Shown here: positions 46,938 to 56,050 of the stretch, in pieces
Numbering within the stretch: the first letter of the stretch is position 1
How the letters are laid out: the number at the start of each line of letters is the position of its first letter
Assembly (NCBI GenBank): GCA_015179045.1
Contig: WHUZ01000104.1
Span: 124,001-188,000 of the forward strand
Source of the DNA: Kalaharituber pfeilii
Taxonomy: Eukaryota; Ascomycota; Pezizomycetes; Pezizales; Pezizaceae
Direction of reading: 5' to 3'
DNA: 64,000 nucleotides
Made by a program: the position numbers and the translations under genes
Notes under the pieces: model-generated
The model's database searches: none
What the model saw: the letters and a program-made list of their open reading frames with translations, nothing else
What the model was told of the DNA's origin: nothing

Positions 46938-47120
46938 AACAGTTCATCCTTTTTTTGGAGTGTGTTGGCGATCACTTTTTGTCCCAGTTTGGCTACCATG
47001 TTGAGAAGTATTATAGGTCTCCAGCTGGCTATTTAGTGTCTAAGTCTCCCTTTCTTCAGTATCATGAGGACCTCAAAGCCTCTTATAAAGTTATAGTCAG
47101 TATTTATATAGTGCACTATT

Positions 47121-47155
47121 GCGATAAATGATATAAAAAAAAAAAAAAAAAAATT
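47121..47155 (+). mobile_element. 35-bp tail insertion in LINE D
   Basis: The body is 'gcgataaatgatat' followed by about 19 A, between duplications gtgcactatt (47111-47120 and 47156-47165). Only 14 bp of non-A sequence inserted. Confidence 0.82.
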
Positions 47156-47216
47156 GTGCACTATTTTCTCCCTGATAGCTGTCATAGCCCACGCCCTACA
47201 GTCTCCGCACACTAAG

Positions 47217-47578
47217 CCACGACCGCTGGCAAGCCACGACCGCTGGCAAGCCACGACCGCTGGCAAGCCACGCGGCACACGACCGCTGGCAAGCCACGAC
47301 CGCTGGCAAGCCACGACCGCTGGCAAGCCACGACCGCTGGCAAGCCACGACCGCTGGCAAGCCACGACCGCTGGCAAGCCACGACCGCTGGCAAGCCACG
47401 ACCGCTGGCAAGCCACGACCGCTGGCAAGCCACGACCGCTGGCAAGCCACGACCGCTGGCAAGCCACGACCGCTGGCAAGCCACGACCGCTGGCAAGCCA
47501 TGACCGCTGGCAAGCCACGACCGCTGGCAAGCCACGACCGCCGGCAAGCCATGACCGCCGGCAAGCCATGAAGCCATG
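47217..47578. repeat. 17-bp tandem array, about 21 units
   Basis: Unit CACGACCGCTGGCAAGC, nearly perfect, with one irregular unit near 47270 and a few T/C variants at the right end. Because 17 is not a multiple of three, every frame cycles through the same 17-residue period. It lies inside the LINE D RT region. Confidence 0.9.
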
Positions 47579-47639
47579 ACCGCCTCCCACCAACAGCCAG
47601 CAAGCTCATAGAACCGGCTAGCTACAGGTAGCTAGCATG

Positions 47640-47795
47640 CTGCCAGTATAGCCTACCTGCTAGTATAGCCCGCCTGCCAGTATAGCCTGCCTGCCAATAT
47701 AGCCTTTTTTTTTTTTTTTTTATATCACATGACCCCGCGTGCAGCTGTTCGCGAAGGCAGCCAATATAGCCTGCCTGCCAGTATAGCCTACCGGC
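47640..47795. repeat. Second 17-bp tandem array, split by a tail insertion
   Basis: Unit TGCCAGTATAGCCTRCC, about four copies before and two after the insertion at 47706-47759. It shares the word CTGGCA (in reverse complement) with the neighbouring 17-bp array. Confidence 0.7.
47706..47759 (-). mobile_element. 54-bp retroelement tail (type A) insertion in a tandem array
   Basis: Poly(T), then 'atatcacatgaccccgcgtg' and 'cagctgttcgcgaaggca'. Flanked by gccaatatagcct on both sides (47693-47705 and 47760-47772). The A in 'ccaat' differs from the other array units, so the match is a true duplication and not an array register effect. Confidence 0.78.
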
Positions 47796-47799
47796 CTGC

Positions 47800-48240
47800 T
47801 AAAGTAGTGCTATAGTGAAAACTCTGCCTTCACCACTGTTCTTACTACTGCCCTCGTCGCTGCTTGTACCTTTGTATTATGTTTCTAGCTAATGAACCTA
47901 TCATATATATATAGGCTCTATCTTGCCCTCATGTAAATAGTTCTTTCTCTCCTTGTCTGTTGTCTTGTCTTCTTAATAGATATGGTTCCTTGCAGTCCAT
48001 ATGTTCTTGTTATTCTTATTAATCCCTAGATCTAATTCAGTACTTGGTCTTCTCTGCCTTTTCACCATAGTCTGCCATCGCCGCTGAACCAGAACTGCTG
48101 AACTAGAACTGCTGAACCGCCCCTGTCAAGCCTCTCCTGTCAAGTTTGTCAGACCTCTGCCGTTCAGCGCTTGCACAACTACTGTTACCCTGAACCGGTC
48201 GTATCCCTTAGCAGCACCAGCTTGCCGCCGCGTGACAATT
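47800..48240. other. Unassigned sequence between the arrays and the LINE D RT
   Basis: CT-rich, with a small direct repeat 'gaactgctgaac' / 'gaactgctgaacc' near 48090-48115. It interrupts the LINE D RT and may be part of an inserted element. No coding evidence. Confidence 0.35.
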
Positions 48241-48751
48241 GCTGCCCGTGGTGTTGTACCTTTCAAGAGCTTTAGTAGTCCGTATTGTATCCCATCTGGT
48301 CTAGGAGCAGACCTTGACTTGGTCTTGGTGAGAGCCCTGTCGATTTCCCGCCTGGCTTGTTCCCTGTCTATTATGAGTCCTATGGGTCTTGTTGTGATCT
48401 CTGGGCTGTCCTGTCCCTCTGGTATGAAGTTGCGCTCGATCAGGGCTTCAGCTATTTCCTCATCTGTACCTGGTATCCCTATCAAGTCTCTCTGTTGGAA
48501 GGGGTCTCTTGCTAGCCTGAAAGTGTTCCAGGGTGAGGTGATCCTATCCTCCTCGAGGAAGTCTTCCCAGTATTGCTTCTTTTTGTCTCTTATTATGTCT
48601 CTCAGCAGTCTTCTGGCCTTCATCTTGTTGGCACTGCTAGCACTGTTCCATAGGATTACTTTGGTCATCCATGTTGCCTTTTTTACCTCTTTGTCGAACT
48701 ATCGTTTCATGCATCCGGTGATTCGTACCTTTTTGGTGAACTTTTGGCTTA

Positions 48752-48801
48752 TTTTTTTTTTTTTTTTTTATTTCATTAATCGCATGCCGCCTCGAAGGCT
48801 A
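48752..48801 (-). mobile_element. 50-bp retroelement tail (type C) insertion
   Basis: Poly(T) then the reverse complement of a type C tail, with hairpin GCCT-TCG-AGGC. Short duplication tggctta at 48745-48751 and 48802-48808. Confidence 0.68.
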
Positions 48802-49439
48802 TGGCTTAGTTTGCATAGTAGGTCATAGCCGTCGATACTCTCAGCTATCCTTCTGTTTCAGTATTTGTTAACAAAAGCTTCCCATTTGTCCCAGTCTGTC
48901 ACTTTGATAGTCTTGACTGCCGTCTTCTCCCTGGTATCTAGTTTTCTGGTGATCATTGCGTGGTCTGAGCCGGCTATCCATGTTGTTCTTGTGGCCCTCC
49001 ATTCCCTGGGTTTTGTGAACACTAGGTCAAGGAGCGCCATTCTCGTTTGTCCACTAATTGTCTATGTCCATGTGATTGTGCTTCTGTCTATTTGTTGGAG
49101 TAGCTCTCGTGCTTGGAGGGTGTCCTTTAGGAGTGTGCCTCTGGCGTCCTGTTTTGGGGACCAGTCGTGGTGATGGCTGTTGCAGTCCCCTATTAGCACG
49201 TCTGTTGTCCCTATCTCCTCTAGTTCCTTCTTTATGTCCGTCTCCCTGTTCCAGTATACTCTAGTGATACTTCGGTCCTCCATGTAAATTGTGATGTGAT
49301 TGTCTCCGCCATCTATTTTAATGCTAACTGTTCTGTCTTTTCTAATATATGCTATGGTCATTCTGCTTTTCGAAGGAGAGTGTGCATTCATGTAGCTCAG
49401 GTGAAATGTGGTTCCTCCTCTTGGTGCTCTCCAGAATAT

Positions 49440-50640
49440 TAATGAGAGTGGAAGGACATGTCAGCCTTAATTAGTATATTGGTCCTGTGGCTGCTGTTGA
49501 GGTATTGTAATAGGTAGATCTGGAGGTACTTCTCTGTCGGTCATTGTCTATTTTATGGGTGCTATTGGACCTTTGATTTGCCAGTGTGGATGGAGAAGCT
49601 AAAGAAGAATCTGTTGATTTTCATAAACCACAACTACAAATCCGGTAACTAATGCATAGTCTTGGAGACAATGTAATACATCATTAATAAAAGCGTACTG
49701 CTCTTCAGTAATTGGAGTACTTCAATGAAGTTCAGGAATCTCATATCTATCGCCCATATTGCCTATTTAGGTATAAAAAGATATGCATAGGAGATAGGTA
49801 TTGCTAAGAAGAATAATGTTAGAAACCATGAGCCGAACACACGCGAAACAGTCCGAGTGTGTAAAACATCCGAACATCCGCGATGGCCTAAGCACTCCGA
49901 ACATCCGCGATGGCCTAAGCACTCCGAACATCCGCAATGGCCTAAGCACTCCGAACATCCGCAATGGCCTAAGCACTCCGAACATCCGCGATGGCCCAAA
50001 CACTCCGGACTGAGTATTCCATATTAGGCAGTCCAAATTCTTAGCTGTTCTGTTCACTGGTTTTGTATGCAACTTCGTGTTATAGAGTTTTTGTATATAT
50101 ATGGGCTCTGGAAGCCCCGTTCTTGATTGATCATTAGAATCGAATACACACATCTCTGAGCCTATTCCTCTGTACTCCTTTTCACAAATAAGGCCGAGGT
50201 GGTAGGAAATGCTAGAAGTTAGGTAATGCTGAGTGAGAGAGGGCATGGCAAGCTATTGGATAAGCAGAAAATATATGCCAGAACAGTTTTCAAGAGCCTT
50301 ATATACTATTAAAGCTCTTCAGCCAAGTATTTACAAAATTGCAGTAACAGCTTTTTTTACTTATTATTCAGCCATTTACTATAGTAGGATGCAGCAACAA
50401 CACAAGTACATAATAAATGGTCTGTATTACTGGTAGACTTAATGGATGTATGGCCAACTTCGGAGGTAGTGGCAGTTGGCTTTGTTGAAAGACCACACGT
50501 CCTGGCTATCAAGTGGTAACTAGTAAATGATTCCGCAGCAGCAGAGGCGAAAGAGAAAAGCTGTCAGTGGGTAGCAACCAATATCTTCGATATACATGAA
50601 GTTGTACTCTGGTACATGCGAGCTCCCCACCCTTGAAAAC
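49440..50640. other. Gene-poor stretch with one minisatellite
   Basis: Apart from the 27-bp array at 49868-50008, no recognisable feature. Frames through the array are by-products of the repeat. Confidence 0.4.
49868..50008. repeat. 27-bp minisatellite, about five units
   Basis: Unit CGAACATCCGCGATGGCC followed by TAAGCACTC, with G/A variation in CGCGATGG against CGCAATGG and a diverged last unit. Direct repeats with no spacers. Confidence 0.88.
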
Positions 50641-51108
50641 TCTGCATATTAGCGCACGTTACTGGCGATCCGCTTACCGTACAAGGAACTACCTGTCCGG
50701 AGTCATCCCGGCGCCGATGTTTGCCGCCCTATCTGTCTCCTCCTTCCCCCTCAGTTCTTTGTGCCCTTTGACCCATATTGCCGCTACGTCTAGGCCCCCG
50801 CAAGCTATTCTGCCCTCCCAGGCTCTCCTGACTGCGTGGGCGGGTCCGTCCGGTGCCGGTCTCCCCTCCACGATCTTCTGTAGTTTGTTGATAGCTCTGA
50901 GATTATGAGCAATTCCTCGCCCCTGCTCTTCGGGGGCCCTGGCCATGGCCATGGTCATGAGTTCCGCATCATTGACAGTAGCTCCGGTCCTTATGTAAAA
51001 GGATTTCATCTTGCCCTCTGCCCGCCTGAGACCTGTTCTGGCCCACCGACGAATATGTTCTGGTTCATGAATCGGCCTGCCTCGTGAAAAACATATGGTA
51101 TTTCTCAC
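50640..51108 (-). pseudogene. LINE RNase H fragment (type C/D lineage)
   Basis: Minus-strand frame 51108-50689 reads 'YIRTGATVNDAELMTMAMA', 'LRAINKLQKIVEG' and 'VAAIWVKGHKELRGKEETDRAANIG', the RNase H pattern of LINE ORF2 ends with the late His and Asp. 'TVNDAEL' is shared with the piece near 45550. Only this part of the element remains. Confidence 0.65.
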
Positions 51109-51146
51109 AGAGCCAGCGCAGCCACGAATACCTAGCCTAGCGGCGA

Positions 51147-51390
51147 TTTTTTTTTTTTTTTTTTTTTTTTATATCAATACTCGCAGGCCGCCCGATGGGC
51201 TATGGCAAGGGTCTTTATTAATGAAAGAAAGAAAAAGACAACAAACAACCTAACAACCTAGATAAATGTGGTGCCCGCGGACTCCTCCATGATGTGGGTG
51301 GCGCCCAGTATGATCCCCTACTTCCGTCCCCTCTCCGACTCATACCGGACCGACTTGTGCCACCGTCCACTCAGCCTCACCTCCTCGACA
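51147..51390 (-). mobile_element. 5'-truncated LINE (type C) 3' end, 244 bp
   Basis: Poly(T) and the reverse complement of a type C tail (hairpin GCCC-ATC-GGGC, outer stem CTTGC/GCGAG), then 3' UTR and the end of ORF2. Flanked by a perfect 12-bp duplication gcctagcggcga (51135-51146 and 51391-51402). Confidence 0.85.
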
Positions 51391-51483
51391 GCCTAGCGGC
51401 GAACATGAATGTACCTCTATGTACCTGTATGTATATATATGCCCAGTTTTGTGAACCACAATGTTTATCAGTAGGCCAGCACA

Positions 51484-51819
51484 TAGTGAGCGGCACGAGC
51501 CGAGCCAGCTCGAGCTCAAACGAGCCAAGATCATGCTAGTGTTTTTCTTGACAGCTCGCTAAAATGCTTAGCCAGTGCAAGGTTTCATAAACTGTAAATA
51601 CCTAATATAGTAATAATTAGAGACTTGGAGCTCATTCTGACCTACCAACAACTTCGAAATGCACAATTTACCTGATAGTAGTGAGAAAGATGAAAATTTA
51701 GCTTAGTTTAGTTTAGTTTGTCAATATTATGTATATAATCAATCCAGGCTCGAGCTCATGCCAGGCCAGCTCGAGCTCACCCTCCAGCTCGGCTCGAGCT
51801 AGCTCGTGCCGCTCACTAC
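51484..51819 (-). mobile_element. hAT-like MITE family 1, copy 1 (336 bp)
   Basis: Perfect 16-bp terminal inverted repeats TAGTGAGCGGCACGAG and an 8-bp duplication ccagcaca (51476-51483 and 51820-51827). Reverse orientation relative to the copies at 55.4 and 58.9 kb. It is 45 bp longer, with extra GAGCTC-rich sequence near one end. No transposase. Confidence 0.88.
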
Positions 51820-52114
51820 CAGCACATGAGTCATGAATTGGGCCTTAGATACGTAATAAAGGGGGCTGAGGAGAAAATTACCAGCTCAGTTGTGATATAC
51901 CTAGAGGAGCAAACCCAGAGCTGAGGCAGATTTAATACCAGATTAGAAGGGAAATGGCTGAAGTCCTGCTAGTACAAGTCACCAACTTGCTTAAAGCGGA
52001 TGCTTGGCGCTTGCAAGGATTCTATTTAGTGCCATTTCTGGCAATATCATACAACCACCAAAATTTCAGTTCTTGGCATCAACGCAATCTTGGTTACTAC
52101 CACAAGATATTAGT

Positions 52115-52714
52115 GGTTATCAGCTTTGCGTTACGTTCCGTTCCGTTAGGTAACCCCGGTCAACCCGCTAAGCCCAAATGAGAGGAGGGTCGCTGATGTC
52201 CCCCGCGTAACCTACGTTACCGTCACGTCCGTAACATCAACATGCCCCGCATATCGGAGAGAGCCAAAATCGAATGATAGCAATCGAGGCCCATGCCATA
52301 TCTATGCTACTTAATTCAGATACCAGAGGGGATAGCAGAGCATGGAGTAACAGCTTGTGAACTTGCTGTGATTGCAGCAGACGTTTGCTGGCTCATGATG
52401 GTAGAAACTGAAAGAGCTTTCATGCGTAGATTGGGAAGTGGTAGACACGTGCTTATGCATATGCATCCATGTGTTGCTGATTTAGGTAAAGACCGGTCAA
52501 AGGTGCCTGTAGTCAGCTAAAAACCAGGCGCATATCCTTGGCGTTACCCAAAGTTACGCAAGGTTATGGTCGTAACGCGACGATTTGGCTACGTGATCAT
52601 GGTTACGTTGCGTAACGAAGATCGGCTGTCTCACGTTACGAAATCAGCCAATCAGAGCATTTGCTTATGTCATGTAACCTCACGTAACGGTTACGTAACG
52701 CAAAGCTGATAACC
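52115..52714. mobile_element. Non-autonomous element with GTTACG-rich arms (600 bp)
   Basis: Terminal inverted repeat GGTTATCAGCTTTGCGTTACG at both ends; inside, 'gttacg' and its reverse complement recur many times. Candidate target duplication atattagt against ttattact is imperfect. No coding potential. Confidence 0.65.
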
Positions 52715-52889
52715 CTTATTACTAGCAATGGTGGAGGAATCCGGATATCTCTACCTAAGAAGATAATACTCTAAAATTTTACTTGAAGTAAGAAGAATAC
52801 TAGATAGTTATTCTATTACTAATACTTTAACTATGATAACAAATCTATATTCTTTACTACAGCAGTGTTAGAAGCGCAGTAACTTAAAT

Positions 52890-53059
52890 CAGTGTTTCCA
52901 ACGGGCCGGCCAGGCCAGGCCAAGGGTATGGCCTGGGCCGGCCTGGACCGTGAAAATCTAGGCCTGGACCTGGCCTGATCTTTCAGGCCGACCCAGGACA
53001 TCAGAAGCTCCGCCGGGACCGCCCCAGGCGGTTTCAGGCCTGGCCGGTTGGGAACACTG
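52890..53059 (-). mobile_element. MITE family 2, copy 1 (170 bp)
   Basis: Termini CAGTGTTTCCAACGGGCCGG and its near complement ending GGCCGGTTGGGAACACTG. Nearly identical in reverse complement to 53401-53538 except for an extra 32 bp of GGCC-rich sequence. No clear target duplication at this copy. Confidence 0.7.
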
Positions 53060-53149
53060 GCAACAGTTCTACTGCTTGAAGGCATAGAGAAGAAGGGAAG
53101 GAGAGGTGGGGCGGGAATCATGTAGATAGATGAGGATTTTTTCTTTGTG

Positions 53150-53275
53150 TGCTTGCCTCCGAGCTTGAAAGCTTAGGGACAGCTGCAAGCGGGGTCACGT
53201 GAGAAAAAAAAAAAAAAAAAAAAAAAGATGCAAGTGGGGTTACGTGATATTTTAAAAAGAAAAAAAAAAAAAGGT
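53150..53275 (+). mobile_element. Two tandem retroelement tails (type A)
   Basis: A first piece 'gggacagctgcaagcggggtc' with a run of about 23 A is followed directly by a second 'gatgcaagtggggttacgtgatat' with its own A-rich run. The second seems to have landed in the A-run of the first. Confidence 0.65.
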
Positions 53276-53400
53276 TGAACTCTGCGCTCCCAGCGAGATC
53301 CACATTTGATTCCTATCTACCTACTCCTGTGTCCTTTTCTTCCTCCTTACCCTCAGAAGCACATTCGTCCTCTTTCACAAATTCCCCAAAGACTCCCAAG

Positions 53401-53538
53401 CAGTGTTCCCAACCGGCCAGGCCTGAAACCGCCTGGGGCGGTCCCGGCGGAGCTTCTGATGTCCTGGGTCGGCCTGAAAGATCAGGCCAGGTCCAGGCCT
53501 AGATTTTCACGGTCCAGGCCGGCCCGTTTGAAACACTG
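53401..53538 (+). mobile_element. MITE family 2, copy 2 (138 bp)
   Basis: Termini CAGTGTTCCCAACCGGCCAG and ...GGCCGGCCCGTTTGAAACACTG in part. Flanks ctcccaag (53393-53400) and ctcccaac (53539-53546) form an 8-bp duplication with one mismatch, as for hAT elements. Inverted relative to copy 1, about 340 bp away. Confidence 0.78.
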
Positions 53539-53708
53539 CTCCCAACCCTTCCTGCCTACCTAATTCACAATCTTGTCATCCCTTGCACACCCATCAGCAC
53601 AAACATAAACGAAGTAGTTGACAGAAATCCTATGCTAATAGATATTTAGCAATCTTGGTCTCTTTATCATTACAATAGTGTTTCACAGAAGGACCTTTCT
53701 CCCAGCCA

Positions 53709-54023
53709 ATGGACCTCAAAGTTGCCGTAGGTCAGTGTTGGAAGTCTCAACCAGATAGACATAATGTCCAAATGTCCCTGTTTTCAGGCAAGACGTACAG
53801 AACACAGTCTTATTCTCAATTGCAATGTATCTGGAAGGCTTGCTCCGGTGCAAATTGTTATGACGGTAACTTAGTCTATATTGCCGAAGTGAGAGGAATT
53901 ACTGGCACCGTTGTAAGCATGGAATGGCCATGCGTTGCCAAAAAGTGGACGACGAGGCGAACACATCTGGACAACGTGAGAGGGGTAAAAAAAGCTGAGA
54001 AAACCTCCGGCACACAAGGATAA
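53709..54023 (+). CDS. Unidentified open frame, 104 codons
   Basis: Reads from ATG at 53709 to the stop before 54024, with 'VSMEWPCVAKKWTTRRTHLDN'. It lies directly upstream of the type B ORF1 remnant. It may be part of that element's 5' region or a chance frame; I recognise no domain. Confidence 0.2.
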   Translation: MDLKVAVGQCWKSQPDRHNVQMSLFSGKTYRTQSYSQLQCIWKACSGANCYDGNLVYIAEVRGITGTVVSMEWPCVAKKWTTRRTHLDNVRGVKKAEKTSGTQG

Positions 54024-54077
54024 CGGGCCACTTGTGGGATTACTGAGATGGGTAGAGAGATGAGGAAATTTTAGTGT

Positions 54078-54140
54078 TTTTTTTATTTTTTATTTTTATA
54101 TCACGTGACCCCGCATGCAGCTATTCGCCATGGCAGGGCA
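54078..54140 (-). mobile_element. 63-bp retroelement tail (type A) insertion
   Basis: T-rich run, then 'tatatcacgtgaccccgcat' and 'gcagctattcgccatggcag'. Flanked by a perfect 12-bp duplication aaattttagtgt (54066-54077 and 54141-54152). Confidence 0.85.
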
Positions 54141-54412
54141 AAATTTTAGTGTAAACGTGCCATTCAGTTACTATCGTCAGTTGCCTCGTTTTTGTAAGGC
54201 AGGGCCTTGGCAACCCAGGTTCCTAGAGGAACTCCAAGTCTTGAACCGTTATATCAATGTCCTTGCAACAAGAGTGAAGAGATACACATGCATAGACCAG
54301 CATGCAGACATTGTGAAGCGTGACTCTAAGCAAAGGGAAACACAAACCGAATTAGAGACACCACCACAGCAGTCATATGCAGCAATCGTCTCTCAAAACA
54401 TTCCACCAACAC

Positions 54413-55073
54413 TAGCAATTTCAAGGTTGCGGAAGATAGCCGAAGAAGATTCCACACACGATGGAGAGGCTCAACAAGTCAGAGACCAGTGGGAAGCCAG
54501 AACAGCGAGAGGCGACAGGGACGTAGCAATACTATGGGTGAAAGCCCGCGGGGCAACACCGAAGCAGACAGGGCTGCCAAAGTGGGCACAGCCCTACAGT
54601 ATCAAGACGAAACCATCACGGAGGCAGGTTTACGCCAGCACGGAAGGGCGCGAAGGAGCGAAGAACGAAACAGACTACCACTAAGCTACCGACCCTTGCA
54701 GCGACTAGGCCCACGAGTAGCCATCCTAGCTGTGATCCTAGGGAACAAAGGGTTACGGCAGTGGAAATTCCAGATCGGAAGAGCAGACGGCCCAGAATGC
54801 CAGTGGTGCGGCAAGAGTATGGAAAATACCGCCCACGTGTGAACCGAGTGCGAGACATGGATATGGAGGTGGCCCGGTAGGGAAGAAGACTTGAAGAGGC
54901 CCCCCAGAGATGGAGACAGAGACACTTTGATAGAATCACTGGAATGGGTTGAACGGTCATAGGATCATTTTGTCATGTTATCATTTCTTCTTTGATTTTT
55001 CTATTACTCTCATAGCTTCACTGTGTATTTAACAATACCTTGCCATAGCCTCCCAAGCGGCACGCGAGTAATG

Positions 55074-55105
<32 letters not shown>
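54413..55105 (+). mobile_element. 5'-truncated LINE (type C) inside the ORF1 remnant, 693 bp
   Basis: Flanked by a perfect 13-bp duplication attccaccaacac (54400-54412 and 55106-55118). It encodes the end of RNase H ('DVAILWVKARG', then 'TEADRAAKVG' in the next frame), 'DETITEAGLRQHG', 'SYRPLQRLGPR' and CQWCGKSMENTAHV. A type C tail (55042-55075) and about 29 A follow. Confidence 0.85.
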
Positions 55106-55108
<3 letters not shown>

Positions 55109-55434
55109 CCACCAACACCACCTGCTCCTTAAAAATTTTCCACCTCCTCAGCGCAACCATCAAGGAAGGGCAAGAAGGTACCCATGACCTCCAATCCAAT
55201 AAATTGGCAGTGTTTGAAGCCCTCAAAAGCTTCGGAGAAGGCTACAGAAAAGATAACACCCCCCATCTCCACTCAAAAACAGAAAATGCCCCCCAAGCAA
55301 GAAGTCAACAGGCCACAGATCAGAAAGTGACAGTTAAATCTGCCTCAGTCCAGTTGCGCAATTGTGGTACATGGAATTGCAACAACCAAAAAGCTGGGAA
55401 AGGTTAGGGACTGGATGGAGAAAGAGAACCTATG

Positions 55435-55725
55435 TAGTGAGCGGCACGAGCTAGCTCGAGCCTGGATTGATTATATACATAATATTGACAAACTAAACTA
55501 AACTAAGCCAAATTTTCATCTTTCTCACTACTATCAGCTAAATTGTGCATTTCGAAGTTGTTGGTAGGTCAGAATGAGCTCCAAGTCTCTAATTATTACT
55601 AAATTAGGTATTTACAGTTTATGAAACCTTGCACTGGCTAAGCATTTTAGCGAGCTGTCAAGAAAAACACTAGCATGATCTTGGCTCGTTTGAGCTCGAG
55701 CTGGCTCGGCTCGTGCCGCTCACTA
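55435..55725 (+). mobile_element. hAT-like MITE family 1, copy 2 (291 bp)
   Basis: Perfect 16-bp inverted termini TAGTGAGCGGCACGAG and a perfect 8-bp duplication aacctatg (55427-55434 and 55726-55733). Almost identical to 58918-59208, so both are recent. Confidence 0.92.
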
Positions 55726-56050
55726 AACCTATGGATGGGGAGCATAGTTGCAGCCCGATGGTTGTTGAAGAAGGAGAGGAGGGAAGGGAAGAAGACCAGC
55801 TCGGTAGTATTCTACCAAAAAGGGGAGGTAGAATTAGATGGTCAAAGGTAAGGTTGTCGGGGGAGATGGTTGCACTCGGAATTACATGAGTGGAATAGAG
55901 TGGGTCCAAGAGAGAAGGGGAGGAAGCGGGAGGCCAGGATGGACGTGGATGAAGCAGTGGTAGAAGAAGAAGAAGAGTGCTGGAAGAGGTGTGAGGGGAG
56001 AGTCTCGTCGTTCTTTACTTCCAAGCGTTGTCCTAAGTTACACCCCATTT

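Larger units (their letters stand above)
45300..49391 (-). pseudogene. LINE D (a different lineage), decayed endonuclease-RT-RNase H
   Basis: In order on the minus strand: endonuclease pieces 49391-49062 ('DVLIGDCNSHHHDWSP') and 49040-48858 ('WIAGSDHAMITR'); an RT N-terminal part 48668-48126 ('SRSAPRPDGIQYGLLKLL'); RT middle 47110-46980 ('GFEVLMILKKG', then 'SWRPIILLNMVAKLGQKVIA'); further RT near 46800-46560; and RNase H pieces near 45600-45430 ('TVNDAELIAMSKALDQQ', 'LLIISDSKIV'). It differs clearly from LINE A. It is broken by stops, two tandem arrays, a SINE and at least four tail insertions, so it is an old target region. Confidence 0.7.
54153..56050 (+). pseudogene. ORF1 of a type B/C element, copy 4, split by two insertions
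   Basis: The 5' part (54153-54412) reads 'LEELQVLNRYINVLATRV' and 'QQSYAAIVSQNIPPT'. After the LINE insert at 54413-55105 it resumes at 55106 ('KASEKATEKITPP', then near 55355 'AIVVHGIATTKKLGKVRDW'). After the MITE at 55435-55725 it ends with 'VAARWLLKKERREGKKTSS', 'HSELHEWNRVGP' and an acidic tail near 55980. Several stops. It extends further 5' than the other copies and shows an N-terminal region also seen in the inverted piece at 18.8-19.5 kb. Confidence 0.7.

Noticed and set aside
47033..47609. Open frames of 120-186 codons over the 17-bp array
   Set aside because: Frames exist on both strands only because the repeat unit lacks stop codons; no conserved domain.
47217..50008. Tandem arrays considered as CRISPR
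   Set aside because: Units are directly adjacent with no unique spacers, and the host is eukaryotic.
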